Assembly: GCA_024275635.1 (NCBI GenBank)
Contig: JAJRYT010000001.1
Span: 1-50,466, forward strand
Direction of reading: 5' to 3'
Origin: Chloroflexota bacterium
Lineage (GTDB): Bacteria > Chloroflexota > Anaerolineae > Promineifilales > Promineifilaceae
Length of the DNA stretch: 50,466 nucleotides
A program made the position numbers and the translations under genes. Below, piece by piece: positions 25,742 through 34,066 of the stretch. Numbering within the stretch: position 1 is the first letter of the stretch; each line of letters opens with the position of its first letter. A model generated the notes under the pieces. That model was not told where the DNA came from, ran no database searches, and worked only from the letters and a program-made list of their open reading frames with translations.

Positions 25742-25967
25742 TTGGACTTTTGACAAAATTGTTGACATAATCATAAAAAGTGAAGTTTTGTACTCGACTG
25801 AATACTTTGAAATAAGGCTTTTGGGCGAATTAACCTAGAGTTCGGACAAAAATTTTAAACTGCCCAAACCTCAAGTTAATTCGCGCATTTGTTGTGAAAA
25901 CAGGTTTTTAGTCGAGTAGAGGTTTGCAACCCCACATTTTATGTTAAATTATTTGTCAAAAGTCCAA
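25742..25967. mobile_element. 226-bp palindromic miniature element with 6-bp target duplication
   Basis: Perfect outer ends TTGGACTTTTGACAAA and its complement TTTGTCAAAAGTCCAA, continuing as imperfect arms for more than 50 bases and including TACTCGACT/AGTCGAGTA. Direct copies of CCTTCA flank it at 25736-25741 and 25968-25973. An inner inverted repeat around GCGAATTAAC/GTTAATTCGC lies in the centre. No open frame. Its right arm encodes the false N-terminus of the next gene. Confidence 0.8.
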
Positions 25968-26051
25968 CCTTCAATAAGGTCGAAAATACAGAAAGAAATT
26001 TATACTACCCTGGCATCCAGGGTTACTTATGCCACTCTGGAGGTGGATCAA

Positions 26052-26609
26052 TTGAAAGGTTTTATTTTGTCGATGTTCTCGTTCGCGCTGTTGCTAGGTG
26101 CTTGCACCGCACCGGCCGAACCCACCATTGTGCGGGAGACGGTCGTTTCTGAACTGCCGGTCACCGTGGAGGTTACCAGGATAGTGCCCCAAGTAGAGGA
26201 AGTGACGCGCATCGTCGAAGCGCCGGTGACGGTGGAGGTGACGCGCGAGGTAGAGGTGACGCGCGAGGTAGAGGTTGTCCGCCTGGGCCGGCCGGTCACG
26301 GCCGAAGAGCTAATCGGCTATTGGCAAGGAGGCGTGTTCATATCCTTCGCCGATGACGGCAGTTTTGTGGCGGCAAACGTTAGGGAAACTGCACTCGGTA
26401 ATAACCCCCCAGACTGGGGCGTGTACGGGTTCGACGGGACAGTGCTTACCCTCAACTCTGCCTCGAGTTCCGTCTGTAAGGGGAGCGGCGTAGCTACGTA
26501 CAAAGCCTTTTTTAACGAGGATGGCAGGCTGGAGCTAGACGTCGTGCGAGACCCTTGCGCTAACCGCGATGACGGTAACTTTTCTTTCCCGCTCAAGCGC
26601 GTCGAGTAA
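26052..26609 (+). CDS. lipoprotein of unknown function with VEVTREVEV spacer
   Basis: 185 aa from a TTG start at 26052, chosen because GGAGGTGG lies six bases upstream and it yields a typical lipoprotein signal peptide, MKGFILSMFSFALLLGAC. Cysteine 18 would be lipidated. Residues about 25-80 are a repetitive spacer (VTVEVTRI, VEVTREVEVTREVEVVR) encoded by short tandem repeats. The C-terminal globular part (EELIGYWQGGVFISFADDG, NPPDWGVYGFDGTVLTLNS) looks like a small lipocalin-like beta domain. The frame is open to 25941, but that part belongs to the mobile element. Confidence 0.75.
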   Translation: MKGFILSMFSFALLLGACTAPAEPTIVRETVVSELPVTVEVTRIVPQVEEVTRIVEAPVTVEVTREVEVTREVEVVRLGRPVTAEELIGYWQGGVFISFADDGSFVAANVRETALGNNPPDWGVYGFDGTVLTLNSASSSVCKGSGVATYKAFFNEDGRLELDVVRDPCANRDDGNFSFPLKRVE

Positions 26610-26959
26610 GAACGGCCGCCACCAGCGGCGGAAGATAGGACTGCAGAGGATGACCACGCCTCGGCGAAGACGGAAACGTCCCGCCGGGCGGGACATCCCC
26701 ATAAACCATGGGTAGGGGGCGGACTCGCGTGGGCAGCAAGGCTCACGGTCCCGGGAATTATCATGGACCGCAGGATCCAACTCGTCATGGAGATCTCCAA
26801 TGCCCAATCAGGTCTGACTATTGCGTTTCCGGATCCTATCGGCCGCTCGTCCCTGGGGCTAAGCACGCCTCAACTGTAGGGTTTGTCTACGTACGAAAAC
26901 TTCTCGCCTCCGCCTCCGCTTGTTCGTTAGCAGTCTCTATAAAGTCAAGTTCCATTTCA
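26610..26959. other. intergenic stretch without a recognised gene
   Basis: GC-rich, with a tight hairpin GTCCCGC/GCGGGAC at 26679-26695 and CCCAT/ATGGG just after it. The hairpin follows the lipoprotein stop by about 70 bases and could help end its transcript, but has no T-run. Minus-strand frames overlapping the lipoprotein look like shadows. Confidence 0.4.
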
Positions 26960-26985
26960 GTTAGTATCATTAGTTTTTCGCCACC
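26960..26985. repeat. solo inverted-repeat end (GTTAGTATCA family)
   Basis: GTTAGTATCATTAGTTTTTCGCCAC is nearly identical to the complement of the right end of the hairpin element at 27091-27173. It is probably a lone terminal repeat of the same family. Confidence 0.5.
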
Positions 26986-27044
26986 TTAACAAAAAAGCGA
27001 TTTGATAATACAAATGAGGAACAATCCATTATAGGAGTTTCCGC

Positions 27045-27194
27045 ATGACAATAGCAGAACGTGAACAACAGATATTGCGAATCAAAAATGCGTTAGTATC
27101 ACGAAGTTTTCGCCACAAGCATTTGCTATTCGACTGCGAAATAGCAAGTGGCGAAAAACTAAAGACACTAACGTTTGTCCAGGTTAGGAGTTGA
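27045..27194 (+). CDS. 49-residue ORF containing a hairpin element
   Basis: ATG 27045 has TAGGAG about seven bases upstream. The frame opens MTIAEREQQILRIKN and stays open through the hairpin element at 27091-27173 to a stop only six bases before the next start. The repeat encodes more than half of it. It could be a translated leader peptide or the remnant of a small gene hit by the element. No homology recognised. Confidence 0.35.
   Translation: MTIAEREQQILRIKNALVSRSFRHKHLLFDCEIASGEKLKTLTFVQVRS
27091..27173. repeat. 83-bp hairpin element (CGTTAGTRTC ends)
   Basis: The ends CGTTAGTATC and GACACTAACG are inverted. The arms continue through TTTTCGCCAC/GTGGCGAAAA and GCTATT/AATAGC around a short loop. 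It lies within the 49-codon ORF. No clear target duplication. Confidence 0.6.
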
Positions 27195-27200
27195 TTGAGA

Positions 27201-28064
27201 ATGGAAATATCTCTTGCTGATGAACGCGCCCTTTTGCTAAAAGAGACGCTCACATTGGATCAAGCCGAAGGACGCGCCTGGAGCCAGAAGCTGGATGCTT
27301 TTGGCCGGGTTGCCAAAATGACCGGCCTAATACAACGCCCCAAAGATGATGATTTTGAATTGATTTACAAGGAACGGCGTTTTCAACCGTTCTGGCATGT
27401 GGTGTGCAGCGCCCGCTATGTGTATGAACGGCGGCGTGAATTTACGCTGACGACGGGCGGGCCAGAGGTTGAACGGGTGACGCTTGATGATAAGGAGTAT
27501 GGGGCGATAAACGGCCGTATCACCCTCATCGGCGCCGAATATTGCCGCGAAGAACCGCGCAGTGAACTTTTTCTGGATGGCTATACCGGCGAAACCAATC
27601 CCGCGCTGGCCGATTATTTGCAATATACAGCCAATGAGGTTCCAGTTGATTACCTGGATGAACTGGCTAATCAAGGGGCTGTCGTTGTGCCGCCGCAATC
27701 CCGGGCAACGGCCGTTGTGCGTGATGTGCTGCTGGGTATCCTCAAAAGCGTTCGCGCCGACCGCATTCTGGAAGATACGGTCGAGGTTGAACGAGTCGAC
27801 CTCTATTATCGGCCTGTGTATGCTTTCCAATACCGCTGGAAATCCAAACGCCGGGAAGCCATTTTGGAATACGATGGCGTAACCGGCGCGCTGCAAGCTG
27901 AAGGCAAAACCTTTCAGCAATATATGGGTAAAATCCTTGACCCGGAGTTCCTTTTTGATGTAGGCGCGGACACGGTCAAGCTGCTGGTTCCTGGCGGGGG
28001 CATTGCCATGAAGCTGGCCCGAAAAGGGATTGACGTTGCCAAGAACCGCAGCCAGAAGCTATAA
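27201..28064 (+). CDS. conserved hypothetical protein
   Basis: 287 aa, soluble apart from a weakly hydrophobic C-terminus (LLVPGGGIAMKLARKGI). The N-terminus (DERALLLKETLTLDQAEGRAW) is helical; the central part has RFQPFWHVVCSARYVYERRR and, later, LYYRPVYAFQYRWKSKRREAI. The pattern of aromatic and basic residues around CSARYVYERRR, repeated as PVYAFQYRWKSKRR, suggests two related beta domains. ATG 27201 has AGGAG ten bases upstream; a TTG at 27195 is possible. The function is unknown and the neighbours give no clear hint. Confidence 0.7.
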   Translation: MEISLADERALLLKETLTLDQAEGRAWSQKLDAFGRVAKMTGLIQRPKDDDFELIYKERRFQPFWHVVCSARYVYERRREFTLTTGGPEVERVTLDDKEYGAINGRITLIGAEYCREEPRSELFLDGYTGETNPALADYLQYTANEVPVDYLDELANQGAVVVPPQSRATAVVRDVLLGILKSVRADRILEDTVEVERVDLYYRPVYAFQYRWKSKRREAILEYDGVTGALQAEGKTFQQYMGKILDPEFLFDVGADTVKLLVPGGGIAMKLARKGIDVAKNRSQKL

Positions 28065-28072
28065 CTCTATAA

Positions 28073-28846
28073 CTATTCCACCCTTTCATCCAAACGCATC
28101 AGCTTAACCGGCGCATCTTGAGCCAGGAGCGATAATGTCGCTTCTAAAACGCGGCGCTGTTGGGCTGCATCCCCCGGCGCCCCCAAAGTGCTGCCCCGAT
28201 TCAGGCGTGTTGTCGTGGCTCGCGGCGGCGCGGCGCGGCGAATGAGGCCGCTCCAACTGGTGAGCGTTGTGGCAATGCCGTTCATTTCCAGGGCGCGCGC
28301 TATCAGTCCTACGGACTGAATGCACAGCGGTCAAGCGGGCACGAGCAGCGCCCCCTCGACTTGTTCCGCCTGAGCGATGGCCATGATGGGGGGGATAACT
28401 TCGTTGATGATGCGGGCCATATCTGGCATGTAGCCGCAAAAGCTAATGACGGATGGGGCCAATGCGCCAATTTTTCCCTCGGCGGTCATGTCGGCCAGAT
28501 GGTTTAAGGGGAGGAGGACTTCAGGGTCGGCGGTAACGGCCGTATGGTCATAATGCTCGTGGGCAAAAGCAATCGCCGCAAACGGCGTGTCGGCCGGGAA
28601 AAGACGAATCGAGTAATCACCCAGGTCGTTGGCCGCGTCAAACGGCTCCTGCGCCCCCCGTAAAAACCCCCCCGCCGTCGAAATCAACATTAATCGGCTT
28701 TGAGCCAGATCAATGCCAGAACCGGCCGGAGCCGTTTGGTTACGGACATACGGGTAGTCGGTGTAAATTAGTTCGCCGGATTGCTGGTAACGCGCCAGCC
28801 AGGCATCGTAATTAGTCTGCCACTGCTCCAAATTCTCTACAATCAT
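28073..28846 (-). CDS. GrdB-like selenoprotein: in-frame UGA read as selenocysteine
   Basis: Related to the selenoprotein B subunit of glycine/sarcosine/betaine reductases. The frame runs MIVENLEQWQTNYDAW, YTDYPYVRNQTAPA and LMLISTAGGFLRGAQEPFD to EGALLVPA, then meets TGA at 28333-28331. It continues without a stop for 85 codons: PLCIQSVGLIARALEMNGIA, then NRGSTLGAPGDAAQQRRV and the end LMRLDERVE. Family members carry U or C where the TGA falls, followed by xxC, giving UPLC here (Sec172). A 7-bp hairpin starts 11 bases after the UGA. The start at 28846 has AGAGGA five bases upstream. It lies 26 bases after a metallo-hydrolase gene. Alternative: a nonsense mutation. Confidence 0.75.
28303..28319 (-). 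promoter_or_regulatory. candidate bacterial SECIS hairpin
   Basis: Minus-strand RNA UCAGUCC-GUA-GGACUGA, a perfect 7-bp stem within the coding sequence. The loop G is 19 bases after the UGA and is the first loop base. Known bacterial SECIS elements have an apical loop 16-37 bases after the UGA with a G among the first two loop bases. It lacks an obvious bulged U. Confidence 0.55.
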
Positions 28847-28872
28847 TATATCCTCTATCTCTATCTTTATCG

Positions 28873-29502
28873 CTACATCTCCCATGTTGCGTCGCCGAAG
28901 AAACGGCCGTGATCCTTCCCCAAAAACGCCTCGATCGCCGCCCGCTGATCGCCCAACTGAAACGCAGACCCATGTCCCGGATAACAAACCGTCTCATCCG
29001 GCCAGGGCAAAACTACATTACGCAATGTTGCTAACGTCGTTTGGAACTCTTCCGGCGACCACGTTTTGCCCGGCCCGCCCTCAAAAATCGTATCCCCAAC
29101 AACAACACGGTAATCATTCTCCAGCGCAAAGCAAATTTGGTCGTCAATGTGGCCCGGCGCGTGATACACGCGAACCGCAAAAGCGCCCACTGATACAACT
29201 TCTCCATCCTTCAGCCAGCGATCCGCTTCCAGTTCCATGCCGTCCGCGTGCGGGCCGGGGTGCGCCAGGAGCGGAACCCCCAGCCGGGCGCGCATCTCGT
29301 CCAGCGCGCCAATATGGTCGTGATGCGTGTGCGTTAACCAGATAGCGCGGGGCGTGCTGCCGGCCAACATTTCTAGCAATATTTCAGGATCAGCGCCCGG
29401 ATCAATCAGCGCGCTTTCCCCCGTCTGCGGGCAAACGAGTGCGTAGGTATTCATGGCCCAGGGGCCAACCTGGCGGGTTCTCAATTCCAGCTTCCCTTGC
29501 AT
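28873..29502 (-). CDS. metallo-beta-lactamase-fold hydrolase (glyoxalase II-like)
   Basis: 209 aa. The metal site HTHHDHIGALDE lies near residue 57, followed by APGHIDDQICF near 115, GDTIFEGGPGKTWS near 137 and YPGHGSAFQLGD near 173. These are the four metal-binding positions of glyoxalase II-type hydrolases. The substrate cannot be told, but size and motif spacing match hydroxyacylglutathione hydrolase-like proteins. GGAGG is six bases before ATG 29502. It is the first gene of a probable two-gene operon with the GrdB-like selenoprotein. Confidence 0.9.
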   Translation of the reverse strand: MQGKLELRTRQVGPWAMNTYALVCPQTGESALIDPGADPEILLEMLAGSTPRAIWLTHTHHDHIGALDEMRARLGVPLLAHPGPHADGMELEADRWLKDGEVVSVGAFAVRVYHAPGHIDDQICFALENDYRVVVGDTIFEGGPGKTWSPEEFQTTLATLRNVVLPWPDETVCYPGHGSAFQLGDQRAAIEAFLGKDHGRFFGDATWEM

Positions 29503-29581
29503 TATCTACCTCCATCGGCTAACGTATCATGCGCTGTTCCTGGGAACTATACCACAATCCCCAAGAAGGTAAGGATAGCCG

Positions 29582-29703
29582 CTAGGGCGATTGCATACTC
29601 GCTGGGTTTCCTTTTTTCGCCACGAATTTCACTAATTGCACGAATTTAGGCAGCGTTCATTCGTGTCATTCGTGGCAGAAATTTGGAATATGCAATCGCC
29701 CTG
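29582..29703. mobile_element. palindromic miniature element with 9-bp target duplication (CAGGGCGATTGC family)
   Basis: Direct copies of GGATAGCCG flank it at 29573-29581 and 29704-29712. Ends AGGGCGATTGCATA and TATGCAATCGCCCT are perfect inverted repeats. The core is a hairpin of CACGAATTT-type 9-mers and their complements. A second complete copy, in the other orientation, is at 34728-34859. It fills most of the 335-bp gap before the radical SAM gene. Confidence 0.85.
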
Positions 29704-29837
29704 GGATAGCCGTTTACCGATTCGCCTCACCATACCGCTCCTGCTATACTTCCCGCCCGAATTTCACCTTGAAATTCGAAACCTGATACAATTGGATTAT
29801 TATCATTTTTGTCATAAAAATTCGGTAGAAAAACGAT

Positions 29838-31787
29838 ATGCTGCCAACACATGAACAGATACAAGCTGCCCTGGAACGGATTTTGCCCCGCGTGGCCAAA
29901 CCCGGCCGTTATACCGGCGGCGAATACAATCAGATAGTTAAAAGCTGGGATGACGTAGATTTCAAGGTCGCCCTCGCCTTCCCCGACATTTACGATATTG
30001 GCATGTCTAACCTGGGGCTGATGATCTTCTACGATCTCATCAACAAACACCGCAACCTGCTGGCCGAACGCGTCTATTCCCCCTGGACGGACATGGAAGG
30101 CATCATGCGGGAGAAAGCTATCCCGCTTTTTTCGCTGGAAAGTAAACATGCCATCTGCGACTTTGACCTGCTGGGGATCAGTCTCCCCTACGAGCAGTTG
30201 TTCACCAATGCGCTGAATTTGTTCGATCTGGTCGGGATGCCGGTGCGCTCGCTGGATCGGGATGCCGGCTACCCTCTGGTCGTTGCCGGCGGTCATGCCT
30301 GCTACAATCCCGAACCAATGGCCCCCTTCATTGACGTTTTCGTCATCGGCGAGGGCGAGGAAGTGATCCTCAAAATCATCGGCGTCATGCGGGCGGCCAA
30401 ACATTTGGATCGAGAAACCCAACTGCGTTACATCGCCCAAATCGAGGGCTGCTATGTTCCCCGCTTTTACGACGTGGCCTATCATGACGATGGCACGATC
30501 AAAGCTATCACGCCCAATATGCCGGAAGCGCCAGCCAAAGTGTTGAAAACTATTGTCCCCGTCATGCCGCCGCCGGTAACGGACTTCATCATCCCCTTCA
30601 TCGAAACGGTTCACAATCGCGCCCCCATTGAAATTATGCGCGGCTGCACCCGCGGCTGCCGCTTTTGCCACGCCGGGATGGTGACGCGCCCGGTGCGGGA
30701 ACGGCCGGTTGCTGAAGTGTTGGAGGCAATGGATAAAATCCTGGCAAGCACTGGCTATGAGGAAATCGCTTTGCTCTCCCTCTCGTCCAGTGATTACACC
30801 AACGTGCTGGAACTGACGAAGCAAATTGGCGAGCGATACGGCCGTCTGGGATTAAACATCTCGCTGCCGTCGCTGCGTATCGAAAGCGTCTCGACGCAGT
30901 TGATGGATAACCTGGGCGACAGCCGGCGGGGCGGCTTCACGCTGGCCCCGGAAGCGGCGACAGAGAAGATGCGTAACACGATCAACAAGTATGTGACGCA
31001 TGAGGAACTGTTGGCGACGGCGCGGGAGATTTACAAACGCAACTGGCGCACCATCAAGCTGTATTTCATGATCGGCCATCCGACGGAAGAGATGGAAGAT
31101 GTAGAGGCGATCATTGAGTTGGCGCGAGCGGTGTTGTTTGTGGGGCGGGAGTATCATGGCAGGAAAGCCAGCGTCAATGTGGGCGTCAGTACCTTCATCC
31201 CCAAGCCGCACACGCCTTTCCAATGGGAGCCAATGGGGGAGATGGATGACATTTATGCCAAGCTGGATCGACTGAAGCAAAAGATTCGTGGGCCGGGTTT
31301 ACGGCTGCGCTGGAATAATCCCCAGGAATCGACGTTTGAAGGGTTCCTGAGCCGGGGAGACCGGCGCATCGCCGAAGCGGTGGAGCTGGCCTGGCGCAAG
31401 GGAGCCAAGTTTGACGCCTGGATGGAACATTATAATGAGGACGCCTGGAATGAGGCGTTAGATGAGCTGGGTCTGGACCCGGCGTTTTACACGCACCGCC
31501 GCCGCCCGATTGACGAGATTTTTCCCTGGGAGCATATCGATATTGCGGTGACGAAGAAGTTCTTGACGCAGGATTATTTGATGAGCCAGCAGCAGGAAAC
31601 GCGGGTGGACTGCCGTACTCAATGTTTTGCCTGCGGCATTTTGCCGAAGTTGAAGGAGCTGCGCCGGGAGACGGCCGTTGAAGCATGGCAATGTCCACCG
31701 GTGCCGACGCGGAAGCGCCACCAGCCGCGCCAGGGGCGGGTTCCGGTTGTGGCGGGGATTCCGCTTGACGGTATTAAGGTAATCTGA
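29838..31787 (+). CDS. TIGR03960-type B12-binding-like radical SAM protein
   Basis: 649 aa. The N-terminal part resembles a cobalamin-binding fold (FKVALAFPDIYDIGMSNLGL, LLGISLPYEQLFTNALNL, VVAGGHACYNPEPMAPFIDV). The radical SAM cluster motif CTRGCRFCHAGMVTRP is near residue 275, followed by SLPSLRIESVS and TLAPEAATEKMR. The C-terminus has a cysteine cluster (CRTQCFACGILPK) of the kind seen in TIGR03960 proteins. Family members are usually accompanied by a DUF2344 protein; none is seen downstream. The catalysed reaction is not established. ATG 29838 has only a weak ribosome-binding site. Confidence 0.88.
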   Translation: MLPTHEQIQAALERILPRVAKPGRYTGGEYNQIVKSWDDVDFKVALAFPDIYDIGMSNLGLMIFYDLINKHRNLLAERVYSPWTDMEGIMREKAIPLFSLESKHAICDFDLLGISLPYEQLFTNALNLFDLVGMPVRSLDRDAGYPLVVAGGHACYNPEPMAPFIDVFVIGEGEEVILKIIGVMRAAKHLDRETQLRYIAQIEGCYVPRFYDVAYHDDGTIKAITPNMPEAPAKVLKTIVPVMPPPVTDFIIPFIETVHNRAPIEIMRGCTRGCRFCHAGMVTRPVRERPVAEVLEAMDKILASTGYEEIALLSLSSSDYTNVLELTKQIGERYGRLGLNISLPSLRIESVSTQLMDNLGDSRRGGFTLAPEAATEKMRNTINKYVTHEELLATAREIYKRNWRTIKLYFMIGHPTEEMEDVEAIIELARAVLFVGREYHGRKASVNVGVSTFIPKPHTPFQWEPMGEMDDIYAKLDRLKQKIRGPGLRLRWNNPQESTFEGFLSRGDRRIAEAVELAWRKGAKFDAWMEHYNEDAWNEALDELGLDPAFYTHRRRPIDEIFPWEHIDIAVTKKFLTQDYLMSQQQETRVDCRTQCFACGILPKLKELRRETAVEAWQCPPVPTRKRHQPRQGRVPVVAGIPLDGIKVI

Positions 31788-31804
31788 AAAGTTGTTAGCC
31801 GGAG

Positions 31805-32191
31805 TTATTTGAAATGCTTTTGCACTTGCTGCCAGGCTTGTTCTGCGGTTGATAACGCTTCATCTGCCTGTTCCCGGCCGGGCAGCCCAAATGGCAATGA
31901 TCCTGGCAGTGCATCTGGATAGCGGGTGGGGATATAAAAATCGTCAAGAGCCATCAACGATTCGCGCAGTTCGCCGAATAAACCTTCTGGTAATAAATTT
32001 AATAAATCGGTGATGGCGTGTGTTCGCGGAGGTAATTCTTCCTGAGCGACGAGCAAGCCTTTTAAGGCCTTTTCAACACATTGTTGGGCATGAAAACAGA
32101 CTTGATTATAAATTTTTTGCTCCCAAACCAGCCGGGCAACTTGTAAATCTTCCTGAGCAAAGGTCAGCCAGCGTTTACTACTTTCGTTCAT
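31805..32191 (-). CDS. HEPN domain protein, partner of MNT nucleotidyltransferase
   Basis: 128 aa, all helical, with the HEPN pattern WLTFAQEDLQVARLVWE, CFHAQQCVEKALKGLLV and THAITDLLNLLPE. In HEPN/MNT pairs the HEPN protein acts as an RNase-type toxin that the nucleotidyltransferase silences by adding adenylates. The Rx4-6H catalytic motif is not clearly present, so this may be the C-terminal-type HEPN without RNase activity. Its start overlaps the end of the MNT gene by 14 bases, showing tight coupling. Confidence 0.88.
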   Translation of the reverse strand: MNESSKRWLTFAQEDLQVARLVWEQKIYNQVCFHAQQCVEKALKGLLVAQEELPPRTHAITDLLNLLPEGLFGELRESLMALDDFYIPTRYPDALPGSLPFGLPGREQADEALSTAEQAWQQVQKHFK

Positions 32192-32504
32192 AAACCACTT
32201 TACTTTTTGCCAGGATTTCGTGGCGGAAAAACGGCCGTTTCCCCTTCATCTCCTCCCATTCCTCTGGCGTATAAACCAGAATATCCGTCCCTACTTTCGG
32301 CTGGATGAGCTTACGAATAGCTCGTAGACGATGCCAAAATGGCAGGTCTGTCTCTTGAATGATAACTAAATCAATATCTGACCAAGGGTGTACGTTACCT
32401 GCCGCGAGTGAACCAAAAACCAGAATTCTTTCCAGGTTTTTATGTTCCCGAAGTAATTGGATATAACGGGCCAGCTCGTTTTTTAATAATGTATGGCGTT
32501 CCAT
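32178..32504 (-). CDS. MNT-family minimal nucleotidyltransferase
   Basis: 108 aa. The nucleotidyltransferase signature GSLAAGNVHPWSDIDLVI has the GS and the D-x-D metal pair. A second acidic strand is at TDILVYTPEEW. Family members transfer AMP to the partner HEPN toxin or its target. Start 32504 gives the common MERHTLLKNEL opening; 32519 is also open. The gene precedes and overlaps the HEPN gene, the usual order of this toxin-antitoxin class. Confidence 0.88.
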   Translation of the reverse strand: MERHTLLKNELARYIQLLREHKNLERILVFGSLAAGNVHPWSDIDLVIIQETDLPFWHRLRAIRKLIQPKVGTDILVYTPEEWEEMKGKRPFFRHEILAKSKVVYERK

Positions 32505-32675
32505 TGCAGCGAGTGTCATGCAAATATCATACAGTTTTGAGGGAGGGAAATCAATAGAACTGGTTAGTTGTTCAGTTACTCCATGACTTTATCGAGGTTG
32601 CACGCGCTATAAGATGCGAATATTAATTTAGAAGATCGGACACATTCTTGTTGCGTTGCGTTGACACAGAGAATC

Positions 32676-32707
32676 AAAAAGCCACCAGCGCGCAGCCGGT
32701 GGCTTTT
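32676..32707 (-). terminator. bidirectional intrinsic terminator
   Basis: AAAAAGCCACC and its complement GGTGGCTTTT with an 11-base GC-rich loop. It lies about 88 bases after the transporter stop, so it would end the queF-queC-transporter transcript. On the minus strand the stem is followed by a run of Ts; the plus strand has TTTTGCTTTT. Confidence 0.7.
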
Positions 32708-32794
32708 GCTTTTGGGTTGGAGAGAACGCCTGGTTTTCGAAGTTTGTTGGGTGGCTGGTTGGGCCTGAGGCCGGCTTTTTGTTTGGGAAAGATG

Positions 32795-33301
32795 TCAGGG
32801 CTGGGCGGCGACGGCCGTTCGCTTGTCCAGCCAGCGGAACAGCAGCGACCAGACAAACCCGCCCAGCGTTTTCGCCAGAAATTGCCCCAGCACAATCGTC
32901 CACAAGAAACTGCCGAAGGCGAGGGTGGGGAAAATGATGGAGTCCACAGCCGCACTGGGTACATTGGAGCCGTTGATGCGCAGCCAGCGAGGGTATTTGC
33001 CCAATTGCTGGTAAACGAGCGCGTCCACCGTGGCGGCGGCGGCAAAGGCGGTGAAGGAGGCCAGGGCAATCGGCCCGGCGTTCTGATTGAGCAGCCAGGA
33101 CAGCAGGGAACCGGCGGCGATGAGGGCGACCATCTTGGGCAGCAGCTTGTCGCCCCGCCACGCTTCATGAAGCTGGTCGCGGGCGGTCAGATCAAGGCCG
33201 ATGAACAGAAAGGCATTGACAATAGCCACGCCTGGGCCGAATTGGGCTACGGATAAGTTTGCCAAAACGATAGCGGTTAAGTAAAGAATGATGTAAATCA
33301 T
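32795..33301 (-). CDS. VUT/YhhQ-type transporter, likely for a queuosine precursor
   Basis: 168 aa with five or six hydrophobic segments (MIYIILYLTAIVLANLSV, GVAIVNAFLFIGLDLTAR, LIAAGSLLSWLL, IALASFTAFAAAATVDALVY, LAFGSFLWTIVLGQFLAKTL). The arrangement with TARDQLHEAW and RINGSNVPSAAVDSIIFP matches the VUT family that includes YhhQ. It follows queF and queC in the same direction, which supports transport of preQ0, preQ1 or a related base. Family is supported by sequence and substrate by context. Confidence 0.78.
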   Translation of the reverse strand: MIYIILYLTAIVLANLSVAQFGPGVAIVNAFLFIGLDLTARDQLHEAWRGDKLLPKMVALIAAGSLLSWLLNQNAGPIALASFTAFAAAATVDALVYQQLGKYPRWLRINGSNVPSAAVDSIIFPTLAFGSFLWTIVLGQFLAKTLGGFVWSLLFRWLDKRTAVAAQP

Positions 33302-33321
33302 GAGAGTAATTTCCTTGGGGT

Positions 33322-33376
33322 AAAGTTGGAAGTGACTAAAATTCAGAGTGACTAAAGTTGGAAGTGGCTGAAGTGA
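33322..33376. repeat. 16-base tandem repeat, third array
   Basis: Units of AGTGACTAAAGTTGGA type with 16-base period between the transporter and queC. The array covers the end of queC, so the last residues SHFSHFQL of QueC are encoded by repeat sequence. Confidence 0.75.
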
Positions 33377-34056
33377 GAATCATACTCCCGGTACGGGATG
33401 GGGTCGGGGAGGCCAACGGCGGCGAAGGCGGCCAATCGTTCGGCGCAGGTGGGGCAGCGGCCGCAGGCCAGCGTTTCGCCTTCATAGCATGACCAAGTCG
33501 TGCCATAATCCACACCCAGCGCCAGCCCGGCGTGCAAAACGTCGGTTTTGGTGTGGTGGATGAAGGGGGCCTTAATGTGTACCGGGGTTTTCCGGTTCAG
33601 CCCATACACCTGGTTGAGCGACTTGAGGAATTGGGGCGTCGTGTCCCAATAGCCGTAAAGGTCATGCGCCTGGGCTCCGTAAAAGAGTTCGGCGACGCCG
33701 TGGCTTTCGGCATAGGCGGCGGCTAATGTCAGAAAGATCATGTTCCGGTTGGGGACGTAGGTAGGCGGCTGCGGATCGCCGGCCACTTCATGGATGTCGG
33801 GGATGGGGACTGCTTCGCCGACAAGGGCGGAAGTGGCGAATAACGGCCGTAATCCCCGCAAATCCAGCGCCCGATAATCGGGGCAGTTCAGCAGTTCGGC
33901 GTGCCATTGGGCCAGGGCGATCTCTTTGTCATGTTTCTGGCCGTAGATGAAGCTGATAACAGCCGGACGCCGCCCCTCATTTTTGACCAGATGGTGCAGC
34001 ATCGTCACACTGTCCATGCCGCCGCTGACGATGGCAACGCAGTTGGCCTTGTTCAT
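33352..34056 (-). CDS. queC: 7-cyano-7-deazaguanine synthase QueC
   Basis: QueC makes preQ0 from 7-carboxy-7-deazaguanine with ATP and ammonia in the queuosine pathway. The PP-loop VAIVSGGMDSVTMLHHL opens the protein. YVPNRNMIFLTLAAAYAE near residue 88 and the zinc site CYEGETLACGRCPTC near 200 are both characteristic. Start 34056 (MNKANCVAIV) is favoured; 34077 is possible and overlaps queF. The C-terminus is repeat-encoded. QueD and QueE are not in the window. Confidence 0.95.
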   Translation of the reverse strand: MNKANCVAIVSGGMDSVTMLHHLVKNEGRRPAVISFIYGQKHDKEIALAQWHAELLNCPDYRALDLRGLRPLFATSALVGEAVPIPDIHEVAGDPQPPTYVPNRNMIFLTLAAAYAESHGVAELFYGAQAHDLYGYWDTTPQFLKSLNQVYGLNRKTPVHIKAPFIHHTKTDVLHAGLALGVDYGTTWSCYEGETLACGRCPTCAERLAAFAAVGLPDPIPYREYDSHFSHFQL

Positions 34057-34066
34057 TGATGATTTC

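Noticed and set aside
26318-26866. 182-aa minus-strand ORF opposite the lipoprotein
   Set aside because: It is the shadow of the lipoprotein gene, which has a good ribosome-binding site, a lipobox and a typical spacer.
31805-32504. HEPN/MNT pair as a new defence system
   Set aside because: The gene order and motifs match a well-described toxin-antitoxin class, with no additional unusual gene.
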